Source of the DNA: Streptomyces rishiriensis
GTDB taxonomy: Bacteria; Actinomycetota; Actinomycetes; Streptomycetales; Streptomycetaceae
Length of the DNA stretch: 64,000 nt
NCBI RefSeq assembly: GCF_003112535.1
Contig: NZ_BEWA01000008.1
Location: forward strand, 334,643-398,642
Direction of reading: 5' to 3'
Positions 48,187-56,268 of the stretch are shown here, piece by piece. The notes beneath the pieces are model-generated. The model saw only the letters and a list, made by a program, of their open reading frames with translations, was not told the origin of the DNA and made no database searches. Every line of letters starts with the position of its first letter. Positions within the stretch are counted from its first letter, which is position 1. Made by a program: the position numbers and the translations under genes.

Positions 48187-49326
48187 GTGACGCACGACGA
48201 CGCTCCGCCGCTGGCGGACCTGATGCCGTGGTCCGTCGCACCGCCGCGGCTCGGCCGGGGGTGGCCGACGGCGCCCGACCCGGCGTCCCTGAAGGCCCGC
48301 TGGGACGCCCTGCTGAAGGCCGAGGGCGCGGACCGCGAGGCCCTGTTCGAGCCGACCCGCTCACGCACCCTGCACTCGGCGGTCGGGCAGCTGCCCGGCC
48401 TCTCCGGCGGGACGCAGAAGCTGGTCCGCGCCTCGGGTCCCTGTCCGGAGCCGGTCCGGGTGCTGGCGGCGCCCTTCGACGAACAGTGGCTGATCCCCGA
48501 CCAGCGCCTCATCGACGCGGCCCGCCCGGAGTTGTGGCGGGTGGCGGACGAGCGGCAGGTCTTCGTGGTGGAGACGCCGGAGTCGCCCCTCCTGGTGTCC
48601 TCGCTGCTCCCGCTGGTGCGGCCCGGCCGCATCCGACCGCTGTACCGGCGGCCCGGCGGCGAGGAACCCAATCTGGCGCCGGGCCTGCCGGACCTGCTGC
48701 GCCGGCTGGGCCACTCCCCCGATCCGGTGGACTTCCTGGCCTGGACCCTGACCGCCGTCCGCCCCGACCTCACCGTCCCGCTCACCCGCGACCGCGGGGT
48801 CTGGGCCGAAGGGGTGGAGGCGGGCCGCCGCGCGCTGTGGCTGCTGCGCCGCGACGGCGAGCGGCCCCGGCTCCCCGGCGGCCGCCGGCCCTACGTCCGC
48901 GCCCCGCTCCCGGCCCGGCCTGCGAGCCTTCGCTACGACCGCGACGCGGAGACCCTCCACCTCGACGAGGGCCGGATCTCCCCCGTCCCGCCGCAGGCCT
49001 GGGAATTCGAGGCGGGCGGGGCCCGGGTGCTGGAGCGGTGGTTCGCGGTGCGGACGGCGCAGGACGCCGGGCCCGGCGCGCTCGCGGCGATCCGCCCGGC
49101 GACCTGGCAGCAGACGTGGACGTCCGAACTCCTGGAGCTGATCACCGTGTTGACGCTGCTGGCCGAAGTGCGCGACCGGTGGGCGGAGTGGGAGGTCACC
49201 GACACGGTCACCACGGCGGAGCTGCGCACGGCGGGCGTGCTGCCGGTCCCGGACTCCGCCCGCCGCCCGGCGACCGTTCTGGACCATCACGAGGAGGGCC
49301 CGGAGGGCCAGTTCGCGCTGCTGTGA
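48187..49326 (+). CDS. Type ISP restriction-modification C-terminal-domain-like protein
   Basis: A 379-residue protein that resembles the C-terminal target-recognition part of type ISP restriction-modification enzymes: RTLHSAVGQLPGL, VRVLAAPFDEQWLIPDQRLIDAARPELWR, LAPGLPDLLRRLGHSPDPVDFLAWTL and a terminal ELLELITVLTLLAEVRDRWAEWEV helix. No helicase, nuclease or methyltransferase motif is present. So it is either a stand-alone specificity-like domain or a protein of other function in this fold. GTG at 48187 lies seven bases after TACGAT (48174-48179), which suggests leaderless transcription; an in-frame ATG at 48178 is possible. No restriction genes flank it. Confidence 0.6.
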   Translation: MTHDDAPPLADLMPWSVAPPRLGRGWPTAPDPASLKARWDALLKAEGADREALFEPTRSRTLHSAVGQLPGLSGGTQKLVRASGPCPEPVRVLAAPFDEQWLIPDQRLIDAARPELWRVADERQVFVVETPESPLLVSSLLPLVRPGRIRPLYRRPGGEEPNLAPGLPDLLRRLGHSPDPVDFLAWTLTAVRPDLTVPLTRDRGVWAEGVEAGRRALWLLRRDGERPRLPGGRRPYVRAPLPARPASLRYDRDAETLHLDEGRISPVPPQAWEFEAGGARVLERWFAVRTAQDAGPGALAAIRPATWQQTWTSELLELITVLTLLAEVRDRWAEWEVTDTVTTAELRTAGVLPVPDSARRPATVLDHHEEGPEGQFALL

Positions 49327-49459
49327 GACGGGGGGCCGAACCCGGGCGGCCGCGCGCCACGGCGAGCGCGACGCCGGACGGCCTTGCGGACCGGCCCGCT
49401 CCGACGCCGCCCCGCGACGCCTTCCCCCCCGCCGCCACGCGGCGCCTCCCCCGGCCCGG

Positions 49460-49479
49460 CTGACAGAGCGACCGGTCAG
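49460..49479. promoter_or_regulatory. Candidate operator upstream of the CoA transferase
   Basis: CTGACAGAGCGACCGGTCAG has inverted CTGAC/GTCAG ends and an inner palindrome GACCGGTC (49470-49477). It sits 5 bases before the annotated start and resembles TetR sites, but no tetR gene is adjacent. Confidence 0.35.
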
Positions 49480-49484
49480 GGGAC

Positions 49485-50735
49485 ATGATCCCCTGCATGG
49501 ACCAGCCCCTTCAGCCCCCGCCGCAGCCCCAGCCCCTGACCGTCCCCCAGCCCCTGCCCCTGGAGGGGCTCACCGTCGTCGCCGTCGAGCAGGCCGTCGC
49601 GGCGCCGTTCGCGACCCGGCAGCTCGCCGACCTCGGCGCCCGGGTGATCAAGGTCGAGCGGATCGACGGCGGTGACTTCGCGCGCGGCTACGACACCGCC
49701 GCCGGCGGCCTCGCCTCCCATTTCGTGTGGTGCAACCGGGGCAAGGAGTCCATCGCGCTGGACCTGAAGGATCCGCGCGGGCTGGACGTCGTACGGCGGC
49801 TGGTCGCCGGCGCGGACGTGTTCGTGCAGAACCTCGCGCAGGGTGCGGCGGCCCGGCTGGGCCTGGACGCGGCCACCCTGTGCGCGAGGCATCCGCGGCT
49901 GGTCGCGGTGGACGTCTCCGGGTACGGGCCGAGCGGGCCCTACGCCGACAAGCGTGCCTACGACATGCTCGTGCAGTGCGAGGCCGGGCTCGTGTCGGTG
50001 ACCGGGACGCCCGAGCAGCCGGTGAAGGCGGGGATCCCGGCGGCGGACATCGCGGCGGCCATGTACGCCTTCTCCGGCGTGCTCGCGGCGCTCGTGCGCC
50101 GGGGCACGACCGGGCGGGGCGGTCCGGTGCAGGTGTCGATGCTGGAGTCGCTCGCGGAGTGGATGGGACACCCCCTGCACCACACGATGCACGGCGGCGC
50201 CGCCCCGGCCCGCACCGGCCTGGCGCACACGGTGATCGCGCCGTACGACGCCTACCCCACGGCGGACGGCGGACGGGTGCTGCTGTCGGTGCAGAACGAC
50301 CGGGAGTGGCGGCGGCTGGCCGAACAGGTCGTCGGACGCCCCGCGTGGGGGACGGATCCGGCGTTTGCGACGAACGCGGCACGGGTGGCGAACCGGGAGC
50401 GCACGGACGCCGTGGTGGCGGAGGCCCTGGGCGCGCTGAGCACCGACGAGGCGCTGGCACGGCTGGAGGACGCGGGCATCGCGTGCGCGCGTCTGCGGGA
50501 TCTGCACGAGCTGGCGGAGCATCCGCAGCTCGCGGCCCGTGAGCGCTGGCGGGAGGTGGGAACGCCGGTCGGACCGCTGCGGGCGCTGCTGCCGCCGATC
50601 ACGCTGCCGGGCGGAGCGGAGGCACGGATGGGGGACGTGCCCGCGCTCGGGGAGCACACCGAAGCGCTGCTGCGTGCCGTGGGGATGACGGACGAGGAGA
50701 TCGCAGCGCTGCGCCGGGACGGTGTGGCCGCCTGA
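49485..50735 (+). CDS. CaiB/BaiF family CoA transferase
   Basis: A 416-residue class III CoA transferase. The N-terminal VEQAVAAPFATRQLADLGARVIKVER, the WCNRGKESIALDLK segment, the catalytic Asp in KRAYDMLVQ and the later GRGGPVQVSMLESLAEWM are all conserved. It moves CoA between carboxylic acids. The N-terminal Pro/Gln-rich stretch (residues about 5-24) is not part of the fold. The start could also be the ATG at 49497. No partner genes identify the substrate. Confidence 0.88.
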   Translation: MIPCMDQPLQPPPQPQPLTVPQPLPLEGLTVVAVEQAVAAPFATRQLADLGARVIKVERIDGGDFARGYDTAAGGLASHFVWCNRGKESIALDLKDPRGLDVVRRLVAGADVFVQNLAQGAAARLGLDAATLCARHPRLVAVDVSGYGPSGPYADKRAYDMLVQCEAGLVSVTGTPEQPVKAGIPAADIAAAMYAFSGVLAALVRRGTTGRGGPVQVSMLESLAEWMGHPLHHTMHGGAAPARTGLAHTVIAPYDAYPTADGGRVLLSVQNDREWRRLAEQVVGRPAWGTDPAFATNAARVANRERTDAVVAEALGALSTDEALARLEDAGIACARLRDLHELAEHPQLAARERWREVGTPVGPLRALLPPITLPGGAEARMGDVPALGEHTEALLRAVGMTDEEIAALRRDGVAA

Positions 50736-50770
50736 GCGCGGGACTCAGTACGTGACGACGTGCCGGACGG

Positions 50771-51058
50771 TCAGTGCTTGTTGCCGCCGAACAGCGAGCG
50801 GCGCAGTCGGCGCAGGGGCGCGAAGAGCGAGACGCGGCTGACCCGGGCCCGCGTCGTCCGGGCACCGTGGTCGCGGTCGCGCAGCGGTTCACGCGCGGTC
50901 AGCTCCCGCATGAGCGAGGTCGCCTCGACCGTCTCCCGCTGCGGTATGGCGGGACCCGCCAGCACCGAGAGATGGCGGTCCAGGCGCGAACTGGTCGCGC
51001 TGCTCCCGCAGGTGATCGCAGGGACGCGCGCCCTGCTGTGCATCGTTATCTGTTCCAT
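50771..51058 (-). CDS. Small hypothetical protein
   Basis: A 95-residue basic protein, MEQITMHSRARVPAITCG at the start and FAPLRRLRRSLFGGNKH at the end, with Arg/Ser/Thr-rich middle. I do not recognise a domain. GGGGAG lies five bases before the ATG at 51058, which makes it a credible gene. It is close to the sigK/anti-sigma operon and in the same direction, 126 bases downstream, so it may be cotranscribed with it or have its own promoter. Confidence 0.6.
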   Translation of the reverse strand: MEQITMHSRARVPAITCGSSATSSRLDRHLSVLAGPAIPQRETVEATSLMRELTAREPLRDRDHGARTTRARVSRVSLFAPLRRLRRSLFGGNKH

Positions 51059-51184
51059 GTCACTCCCCACCCGTACGAGTCCACCCGGCCCGGGCAGGGT
51101 AACCCTATCGCCCCGTCGAGGCACACATGTATCGAGCTCACGTGATTCACCTTCCCCGTAAGGGGGTTGACGAAGCCTGGCCGA

Positions 51185-52033
51185 TCACTCTCCGAATCCA
51201 ACCGATTTCAGGGTGAGTTGGACAACCGGCTGAGTAGTGGGCTGCGGCGATCCCCCGTCCGGCTCGACGGTCACAGCGAGTGACGTCGCCGCTTTGTCGA
51301 GACCGTCGGCGACCAGGGGCGTGTCGCCCGAGAAGAGCCCGAGGGAGCGCGGTTGCGCGTTCGGGCGCATGAGCCACAGCTGGTGCACCCGCCCGGCGGG
51401 CAACGCGCCGTATCCGCTCAAGGTGACGATCGCCTGCCCCTCCGAGGCGGAAGCGATCACTGCGATGCCCCGGCCCTCGGCGTCCTTCCCGTTGCCCGCC
51501 CGCGCGTCAGGAGCCGCGAGAACGTGGGCGATCTCACGCGAGTGGGCGCGCTCGGCGTCCAGCCGGTCCTGGGTCCGGCCGGCCTGGACGGCGAGGACGG
51601 AGGCGACCACGAGGGCCGCGGCGGCGGTGGCCGCCGCCAACGGCGCGAACAGCGGGCGGCGGGCGCGGGGCGCTCCCCCACGGCCGGACGCGTGGGAGGT
51701 GCCCCCGGAGCGTCGCGGCGGCGGCTGCGCGCCCCAGACGTGCGGGGGCAGTTGGGGCGCGTGCTCCCGCACCGGCGTACGCGCGGCCTCCTGCGGGGTT
51801 CTCTGCACCGCCGCCAGCACCCGCTCGCGCATCGCGGGCGGCGGTGGGGCGGCCGTCGACCAGGCGAGCCGGACGGCGTCCTCGGCCAGCGCCCGCACCT
51901 CGGCGGCGCAGCGGTCGCAGCGCTTGAGGTGTCTTTCGAAGCGGTGGCGCTCGTCTGCCTCGAGGGCGTCGAGCGCGTAGGGGGCCGCCAGCGAGTGCAG
52001 GTCCTCGCGGCGGAACAGGCCGAGCAGACTCAT
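51185..52033 (-). CDS. rskA: RskA-type membrane anti-sigma factor
   Basis: A 282-residue anti-sigma factor. The N-terminal zinc-binding anti-sigma domain carries HxxxCxxC in RHLKRCDRCAAEV and follows YALDALEADERHRFERH. A Pro/Ala-rich linker leads to one membrane span (about 128-149, LAAATAAAALVVASVLAVQAG). The outer domain (about 155-282, GAGHQLW-like PAGRVHQLWLMRPNAQPRSLG) is the RskA fold. It overlaps sigK as ATGA, so sigma and anti-sigma are made together. It probably holds SigK at the membrane until proteolysis. Confidence 0.88.
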   Translation of the reverse strand: MSLLGLFRREDLHSLAAPYALDALEADERHRFERHLKRCDRCAAEVRALAEDAVRLAWSTAAPPPPAMRERVLAAVQRTPQEAARTPVREHAPQLPPHVWGAQPPPRRSGGTSHASGRGGAPRARRPLFAPLAAATAAAALVVASVLAVQAGRTQDRLDAERAHSREIAHVLAAPDARAGNGKDAEGRGIAVIASASEGQAIVTLSGYGALPAGRVHQLWLMRPNAQPRSLGLFSGDTPLVADGLDKAATSLAVTVEPDGGSPQPTTQPVVQLTLKSVGFGE

Positions 52034-52572
52034 GCGGCGCCTCCCAGGCAGTCGCGCAGCCGCGTGAGCCCGTCACGCATCCGTGTCTTCACCGTGCCCA
52101 GCGGGAGCGAGAGCCGGTCGGCCACCTCACGGTACGTGTAGCCGTCGTAGTAGGCGAGGGTGACGGACTGGCGCTGAAGAGCCGTCAGCCGGTTCAGACA
52201 GCGGCGGACCAACTGGCGTTCCAGGCCTGCCTCGACCTCCTCCGCCACCTGGTCGAAGGCGGGGTCGTGGTAGCGCGAGGCCTCGCGCTGCTCGCGGTCG
52301 ACGGCCGCGCGGGCGCTGCGCACCCGGTCGACGGCACGGCGGTGGGCGAGGGTGAGGATCCAGGAGAGGGCGCTGCCGCGGTTCGGGTCGAAACGGCCGG
52401 CGGAGCGCCAGGCCTCCAGGAGCACCTCCTGGGCGACCTCCTCCGACTGTGCGGGATCCCGGACGACCCGGCGCACGAGGCCGAACACCGGCCCGGAGAC
52501 GACGGCGTAGAGGCGTTCGAACGCCCGCTGGTCGCCCCTCGCCACGAGCACCAGAAGCTCGTCCGCCTCCAT
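52030..52572 (-). CDS. sigK: ECF sigma factor SigK
   Basis: A 180-residue ECF sigma factor. Region 2 is LYAVVSGPVFGLVRRVVRDPAQSEEVAQEVLLEAWRSAGRFDP, with SALSWILTLAHRRAVDRVRS, and region 4 is RLTALQRQSVTLAYYDGYTYREVADRLSLPLGTVKTRMRDGL. GAGGGGG lies five bases before the ATG at 52572. The gene is divergent from the DUF4331 gene; the 211-base gap has no obvious GGAAC/CGTC pair that I can prove to be autoregulatory. Confidence 0.9.
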   Translation of the reverse strand: MEADELLVLVARGDQRAFERLYAVVSGPVFGLVRRVVRDPAQSEEVAQEVLLEAWRSAGRFDPNRGSALSWILTLAHRRAVDRVRSARAAVDREQREASRYHDPAFDQVAEEVEAGLERQLVRRCLNRLTALQRQSVTLAYYDGYTYREVADRLSLPLGTVKTRMRDGLTRLRDCLGGAA

Positions 52573-52694
52573 GCCGTCCCCCTCTCTGCGACCGCCGCAC
52601 CCGGGCCGCCCCGTCACACCAGGCATCCGCAAACGAACACACCTCCGGTGGATGGGTACGGATCCGAGCGGCGAAAACGCGGGTGAGCAGGAAA

Positions 52695-52707
52695 GAAAAA
52701 GTTTTTC
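52695..52707. promoter_or_regulatory. AT-rich palindrome upstream of the DUF4331 gene
   Basis: GAAAAAGTTTTTC is a perfect 6+1+6 palindrome in the sigK/DUF4331 divergent gap, where the base composition drops sharply. It may be a regulator site or promoter-proximal element. Confidence 0.4.
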
Positions 52708-52783
52708 GTTCCCGACCAATCCGAACCCGCCCTCCGTTCCGTATCACTGTCCGTCAGGCAACTTGGCACAGAGGACGGACGGC

Positions 52784-54292
52784 ATGACAGCTTTCTCCAG
52801 GAGCGGCAACGGACGCAGGAGCGTCGCGACCCTCATATGCGGTGCGTTGGCCGCCGGGGGGCTCGCAGCCGCCGGCGCCGCCGCGCTGGCCCCGGGGGCC
52901 GCCTACGCCTCCAGCCACCGCGAGGCTCCTCTCATCTCGGGCACCCCGCAGTACGACAACACGGACCTCTACGCGTTCGTCAGCCCGGACCACCCGGACA
53001 CGACGACCATCATCGCGAACGTCATCCCCTTCGAGGAGCCCGGCGGAGGCCCGAACTTCTACCAGTTCGCCGAGGACGCCCAGTACGACGTCCGCATCGA
53101 CAGCAACGGTGACGCCAAGGAAGACCTGATCTTCCGCTACACCTTCAAGACGAACGTCAAGAACCGGAAGTCGTTCCTCTACAACACCGGCGTGGTCGAC
53201 AGCCTGTACGACCCCGACCTGAACGTCACGCAGTCCTACGACCTGGAGCTGATCAAGCTCAAGAAGGGCAAGGTCGAGCACGAGACCAAGCTCGCGGACG
53301 ACGTGCCGGTGGCCCCGTCCAACGTGGGCAAGGCCTCGATGCCGAATTACTCGAAGCTGCGCGACCAGGCGATCTACAAGCTCTCCAACGGCTCGAAGAC
53401 GTTCGCCGGCCAGGCCGACGACCCGTTCTTCGCCGACCTGCGCGTCTTCGACCTGCTGTACGGCGGCAACCTCTCCGAGGTGGGCAACGACACCCTCAAG
53501 GGCTACAACGTCAACACGATCGCCCTCCAGGTGCCGAACGACCTGATCGCCGAGTCGAAGCACCAGCCGATCGTCGGCATCTGGTCGACCACCCAGCGCC
53601 AGAACGCCCAGGGCTACTACACGCAGGTCTCGCGGCTGGGCAACCCGCTGGTCAACGAGGTCGTCAACCCGATCAAGGACAAGGACAAGTTCAACGCGTC
53701 CAAGCCCAAGGACGACGGCCAGTTCCTGAAGAACGTCACCAACCCCGAGCTGCCCAAGCTCATCGAGGCGATCTACAAGATCAAGGCGCCGGCCGAGCCG
53801 CGCAACGACCTCGTCGACGTGTTCCTCAAGGGCGTCAAGGGCCTCAACCAGCCCCCGTACGTGACGCCTTCGGAGGAACTGCGCCTCAACACCTCGGTCA
53901 AGCCGAGCATGCACCCGAAGCGACTGGGCGTGCTCGACGGTGACAACGCGGGCTTCCCGAACGGCCGTCGCCTCACCGATGACGTGATCGACGCCTCGCT
54001 GCAGGTCGTCGAGGGCGAGCTGGTCGGCTCCAAGAACGACCTGGGCGACGCGGTCGACAAGAACGACAAGAGCTTCGAGAAGTACTTCCCCTACATCGCC
54101 CTGCCGACCGAGGGCTCGCGCGGCGCGACCGCCAAGAGCGGCGCCGACGTCAAGAGCCAGCTCGGTGACGCCCTCACGGGCTCGAACGACAACACCACGC
54201 TGATCGCGTCCTCCGCGGGCGCCGGCGCGGCGGGCATCCTCCTCATCGGCGGCGGCCTGATGTGGTGGCGGGGCCGGCGGCGGGCCTACTAG
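52784..54292 (+). CDS. DUF4331 domain secreted, membrane-anchored protein
   Basis: A 502-residue exported protein. The signal peptide is residues 1-42 (cleavage likely after AYA before SSHREAP). The DUF4331 core follows: SSHREAPLISGTPQYDNTDLYAFVSPDHPD, NVIPFEEPGGGPNFYQFA and YRYTFKT-type segments. The C-terminus is a membrane span (SAGAGAAGILLIGGGLMWW) with a basic RGRRRAY tail. The function of DUF4331 is unknown. The gene is divergent from sigK and followed, past two strong hairpins, by a TPR protein and a NicO transporter. Codon use is markedly Lys/Asn-rich for this genome (KDKDKF, KNDKSFEK). Confidence 0.85.
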   Translation: MTAFSRSGNGRRSVATLICGALAAGGLAAAGAAALAPGAAYASSHREAPLISGTPQYDNTDLYAFVSPDHPDTTTIIANVIPFEEPGGGPNFYQFAEDAQYDVRIDSNGDAKEDLIFRYTFKTNVKNRKSFLYNTGVVDSLYDPDLNVTQSYDLELIKLKKGKVEHETKLADDVPVAPSNVGKASMPNYSKLRDQAIYKLSNGSKTFAGQADDPFFADLRVFDLLYGGNLSEVGNDTLKGYNVNTIALQVPNDLIAESKHQPIVGIWSTTQRQNAQGYYTQVSRLGNPLVNEVVNPIKDKDKFNASKPKDDGQFLKNVTNPELPKLIEAIYKIKAPAEPRNDLVDVFLKGVKGLNQPPYVTPSEELRLNTSVKPSMHPKRLGVLDGDNAGFPNGRRLTDDVIDASLQVVEGELVGSKNDLGDAVDKNDKSFEKYFPYIALPTEGSRGATAKSGADVKSQLGDALTGSNDNTTLIASSAGAGAAGILLIGGGLMWWRGRRRAY

Positions 54293-54307
54293 GCCCTCCC
54301 TCTGAGC

Positions 54308-54338
54308 GGGCCGGGGAGAATCCTGCGCTCCCCGGCCC
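54308..54338 (+). terminator. First of two strong hairpins after the DUF4331 gene
   Basis: GGGCCGGGGAG pairs with CTCCCCGGCCC in a perfect 11-bp stem with a 9-base loop, 16 bases after the stop. Confidence 0.65.
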
Positions 54339-54351
54339 TGTCCCACCGACT

Positions 54352-54393
54352 GGCGCGGCCCGCGTACTCATCCCCCACGGCGCGGGCCGCGCC
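54352..54393 (+). terminator. Second hairpin in the DUF4331-TPR gap
   Basis: GGCGCGGCCCGCG (54352-54364) pairs with CGCGGGCCGCGCC (54381-54393), a perfect 13-bp stem with a 16-base loop. The gap to the next ATG is only 48 bases, so it may modulate readthrough or the TPR 5' leader. Confidence 0.6.
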
Positions 54394-54441
54394 GCCCCCA
54401 CGTGAGCAGACGGAACCATCCCAGGCGATCTAGGAGAGGGC

Positions 54442-56268
54442 ATGTCCCCGCGGACGAACGACGGCGCACCGGAGCCCACCCGACCGGCCTCCGCCCGACC
54501 GGAACCGGTCACCGGCAGGCCGGTCTCCGGCGAACCGGCCTCCGGCGCGCCGGTCCCGGACCCGGGACGGCCGGCGCCGACCACCGCCCCGGCACCCGGG
54601 GGAGCCTCCACCGCGGAGGACGCGACCGGGTCCGACCCGGGGGCAGCTGACACGGAGACCCGCACGACGGCGGACGCCGACGCCGACCACGCCGATCACG
54701 TCGGCGCAGGCGGAGCCTCGGCCGACACCGGCGTCGCCCTCGGGGCCGAGGCCGGGGACGACGCGGGCGGCGACGTTCGAGCGGTCCCTGTCACCGACCG
54801 GGAGACGGGCGACGACGCCACGGACGACATGGCCGACGAGCCCGACGCGGCCGGTGCCGATGGCGGTACCGATGCCGACGCCGGTGCCGATGCCGACGAG
54901 CGGGTCGCCGCGGTGCGGCGGGCGGGGGCCGCGGGACGTCGCTGGCGGGCCGCCCAGCTCACCGCCTGCGCCGCCATGGTGGCCGTGGCGCTGACCGCCG
55001 GGGCGATCGCGCTCGGCGCGGTGCACGACGGACGCGACATGCCCGTGGCGACCGCCGCGGCGGTGTCCCCCGGCCTGCTCGCCGGCGGCGACCTCGACGC
55101 GAGCATCACGGCCCTGCAGGCCCATCTGCGCGTCCAGCCAAGGGACTTCGGCGGCTGGGCCACGCTCGGGCTGGCCTACGTCGAGCAGGCCCGCACCAAG
55201 GGAGACCCCTCCCGCTATCCGCAGGCCGAGCAGGCCCTGAAGCGTTCCCTCTCCCTGCGCGCCGACAACGACCAGGCGCTGGCCGGCCGGGCCGCCCTGG
55301 CCGCCGCGCGGCACGACTTCGCGAACGCCCTGAAGCTGGCCGACGGGGCCCTGAAGCAGAACCCCTACAACGAACGCGCCCTGTGCTCGCGCGTCGACGC
55401 CCTCGTCGAGCTGGGCCGCTACGACGACGCCGAGGCGGCCGTGCAGACGGCGGACCAACGACGCCCCGGGGTACCGGTGTTCACCCGCTACGCCTACGTC
55501 CACGAACTGCGCGGCGACGTCGCCACCGCCCGCCGGGTCCTGGAGCGGGCCCTCGCCGTGTCCACGTCGCCCGGCGACATCGCCTACGTCGCCGCCCAGC
55601 TCGGCCAACTCGCCTGGAACCAGGGCGACTACGCCACGGCCCTCACCCACTACGCCCGCGCCCTCGCCGCGGACGAGAACTACCTCCCCGCGCTGGAGGG
55701 CCGCGCCCGCGCCCAGGCGGCGAGCGGACAGCAGGCCGAGGCCCTCAAGGGGTTGGAGCTGATCGTCGCCCGCTATCCGCTCCCCGGACCGCTGGTGGAG
55801 CTCGGCGAGCTGTACGAGGCCAGAGGCGGCGCCGGAGACAGGACGAAGGCCCAGGAGCAGTACGCGCTCGTCGACGCGTGGACCGCGATCGCCCGCGCCA
55901 ACGGCGTCAACGCCGACCTGGACACCGCGCTCGCCGCCGCCGACCACGGCGACCGGGCGACGGCCCTGCGCGCGGCCCGCGACGACTGGTCCCGCCGGCA
56001 CACCGTGCACACGGCGGACGCCCTGGCCTGGGCTCTCCACGTCAACGGCAAGGACGCCGAGGCCCTCCCCTACGCCCGGCAGGCCACGGCCACCGGTTAC
56101 CGCAACGCCGCCTTCCTCTACCACCGCGGTGTGATCGAGAAGGCCACGGGCCACCTGGCCGACGCCCGCACCCACCTGGCCGCCGCCCTGAAGCTGAACC
56201 CCGGCTTCTCGCCGCTGGGCGCCCGTCAGGCCCGGGCGGCGCTCAAGACGCTGGAGGCGAGCAAGTGA
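54442..56268 (+). CDS. Membrane-anchored TPR protein
   Basis: A 608-residue protein. Residues about 1-160 are disordered and acidic, with Pro/Ala/Gly then Ala/Asp-rich tracts. One membrane span lies at about 168-190. The rest (about 205-600) is a stack of tetratricopeptide-like repeats (for example WATLGLAYVEQ, ALKRSLSLRADN, AYVHELRGDVATARRVLERAL, LTHYARALAADENYLPALEGRAR), which would project outside. It probably scaffolds partner proteins. Its stop overlaps the GTG of the NicO gene, so the two are translationally coupled. Confidence 0.82.
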   Translation: MSPRTNDGAPEPTRPASARPEPVTGRPVSGEPASGAPVPDPGRPAPTTAPAPGGASTAEDATGSDPGAADTETRTTADADADHADHVGAGGASADTGVALGAEAGDDAGGDVRAVPVTDRETGDDATDDMADEPDAAGADGGTDADAGADADERVAAVRRAGAAGRRWRAAQLTACAAMVAVALTAGAIALGAVHDGRDMPVATAAAVSPGLLAGGDLDASITALQAHLRVQPRDFGGWATLGLAYVEQARTKGDPSRYPQAEQALKRSLSLRADNDQALAGRAALAAARHDFANALKLADGALKQNPYNERALCSRVDALVELGRYDDAEAAVQTADQRRPGVPVFTRYAYVHELRGDVATARRVLERALAVSTSPGDIAYVAAQLGQLAWNQGDYATALTHYARALAADENYLPALEGRARAQAASGQQAEALKGLELIVARYPLPGPLVELGELYEARGGAGDRTKAQEQYALVDAWTAIARANGVNADLDTALAAADHGDRATALRAARDDWSRRHTVHTADALAWALHVNGKDAEALPYARQATATGYRNAAFLYHRGVIEKATGHLADARTHLAAALKLNPGFSPLGARQARAALKTLEASK

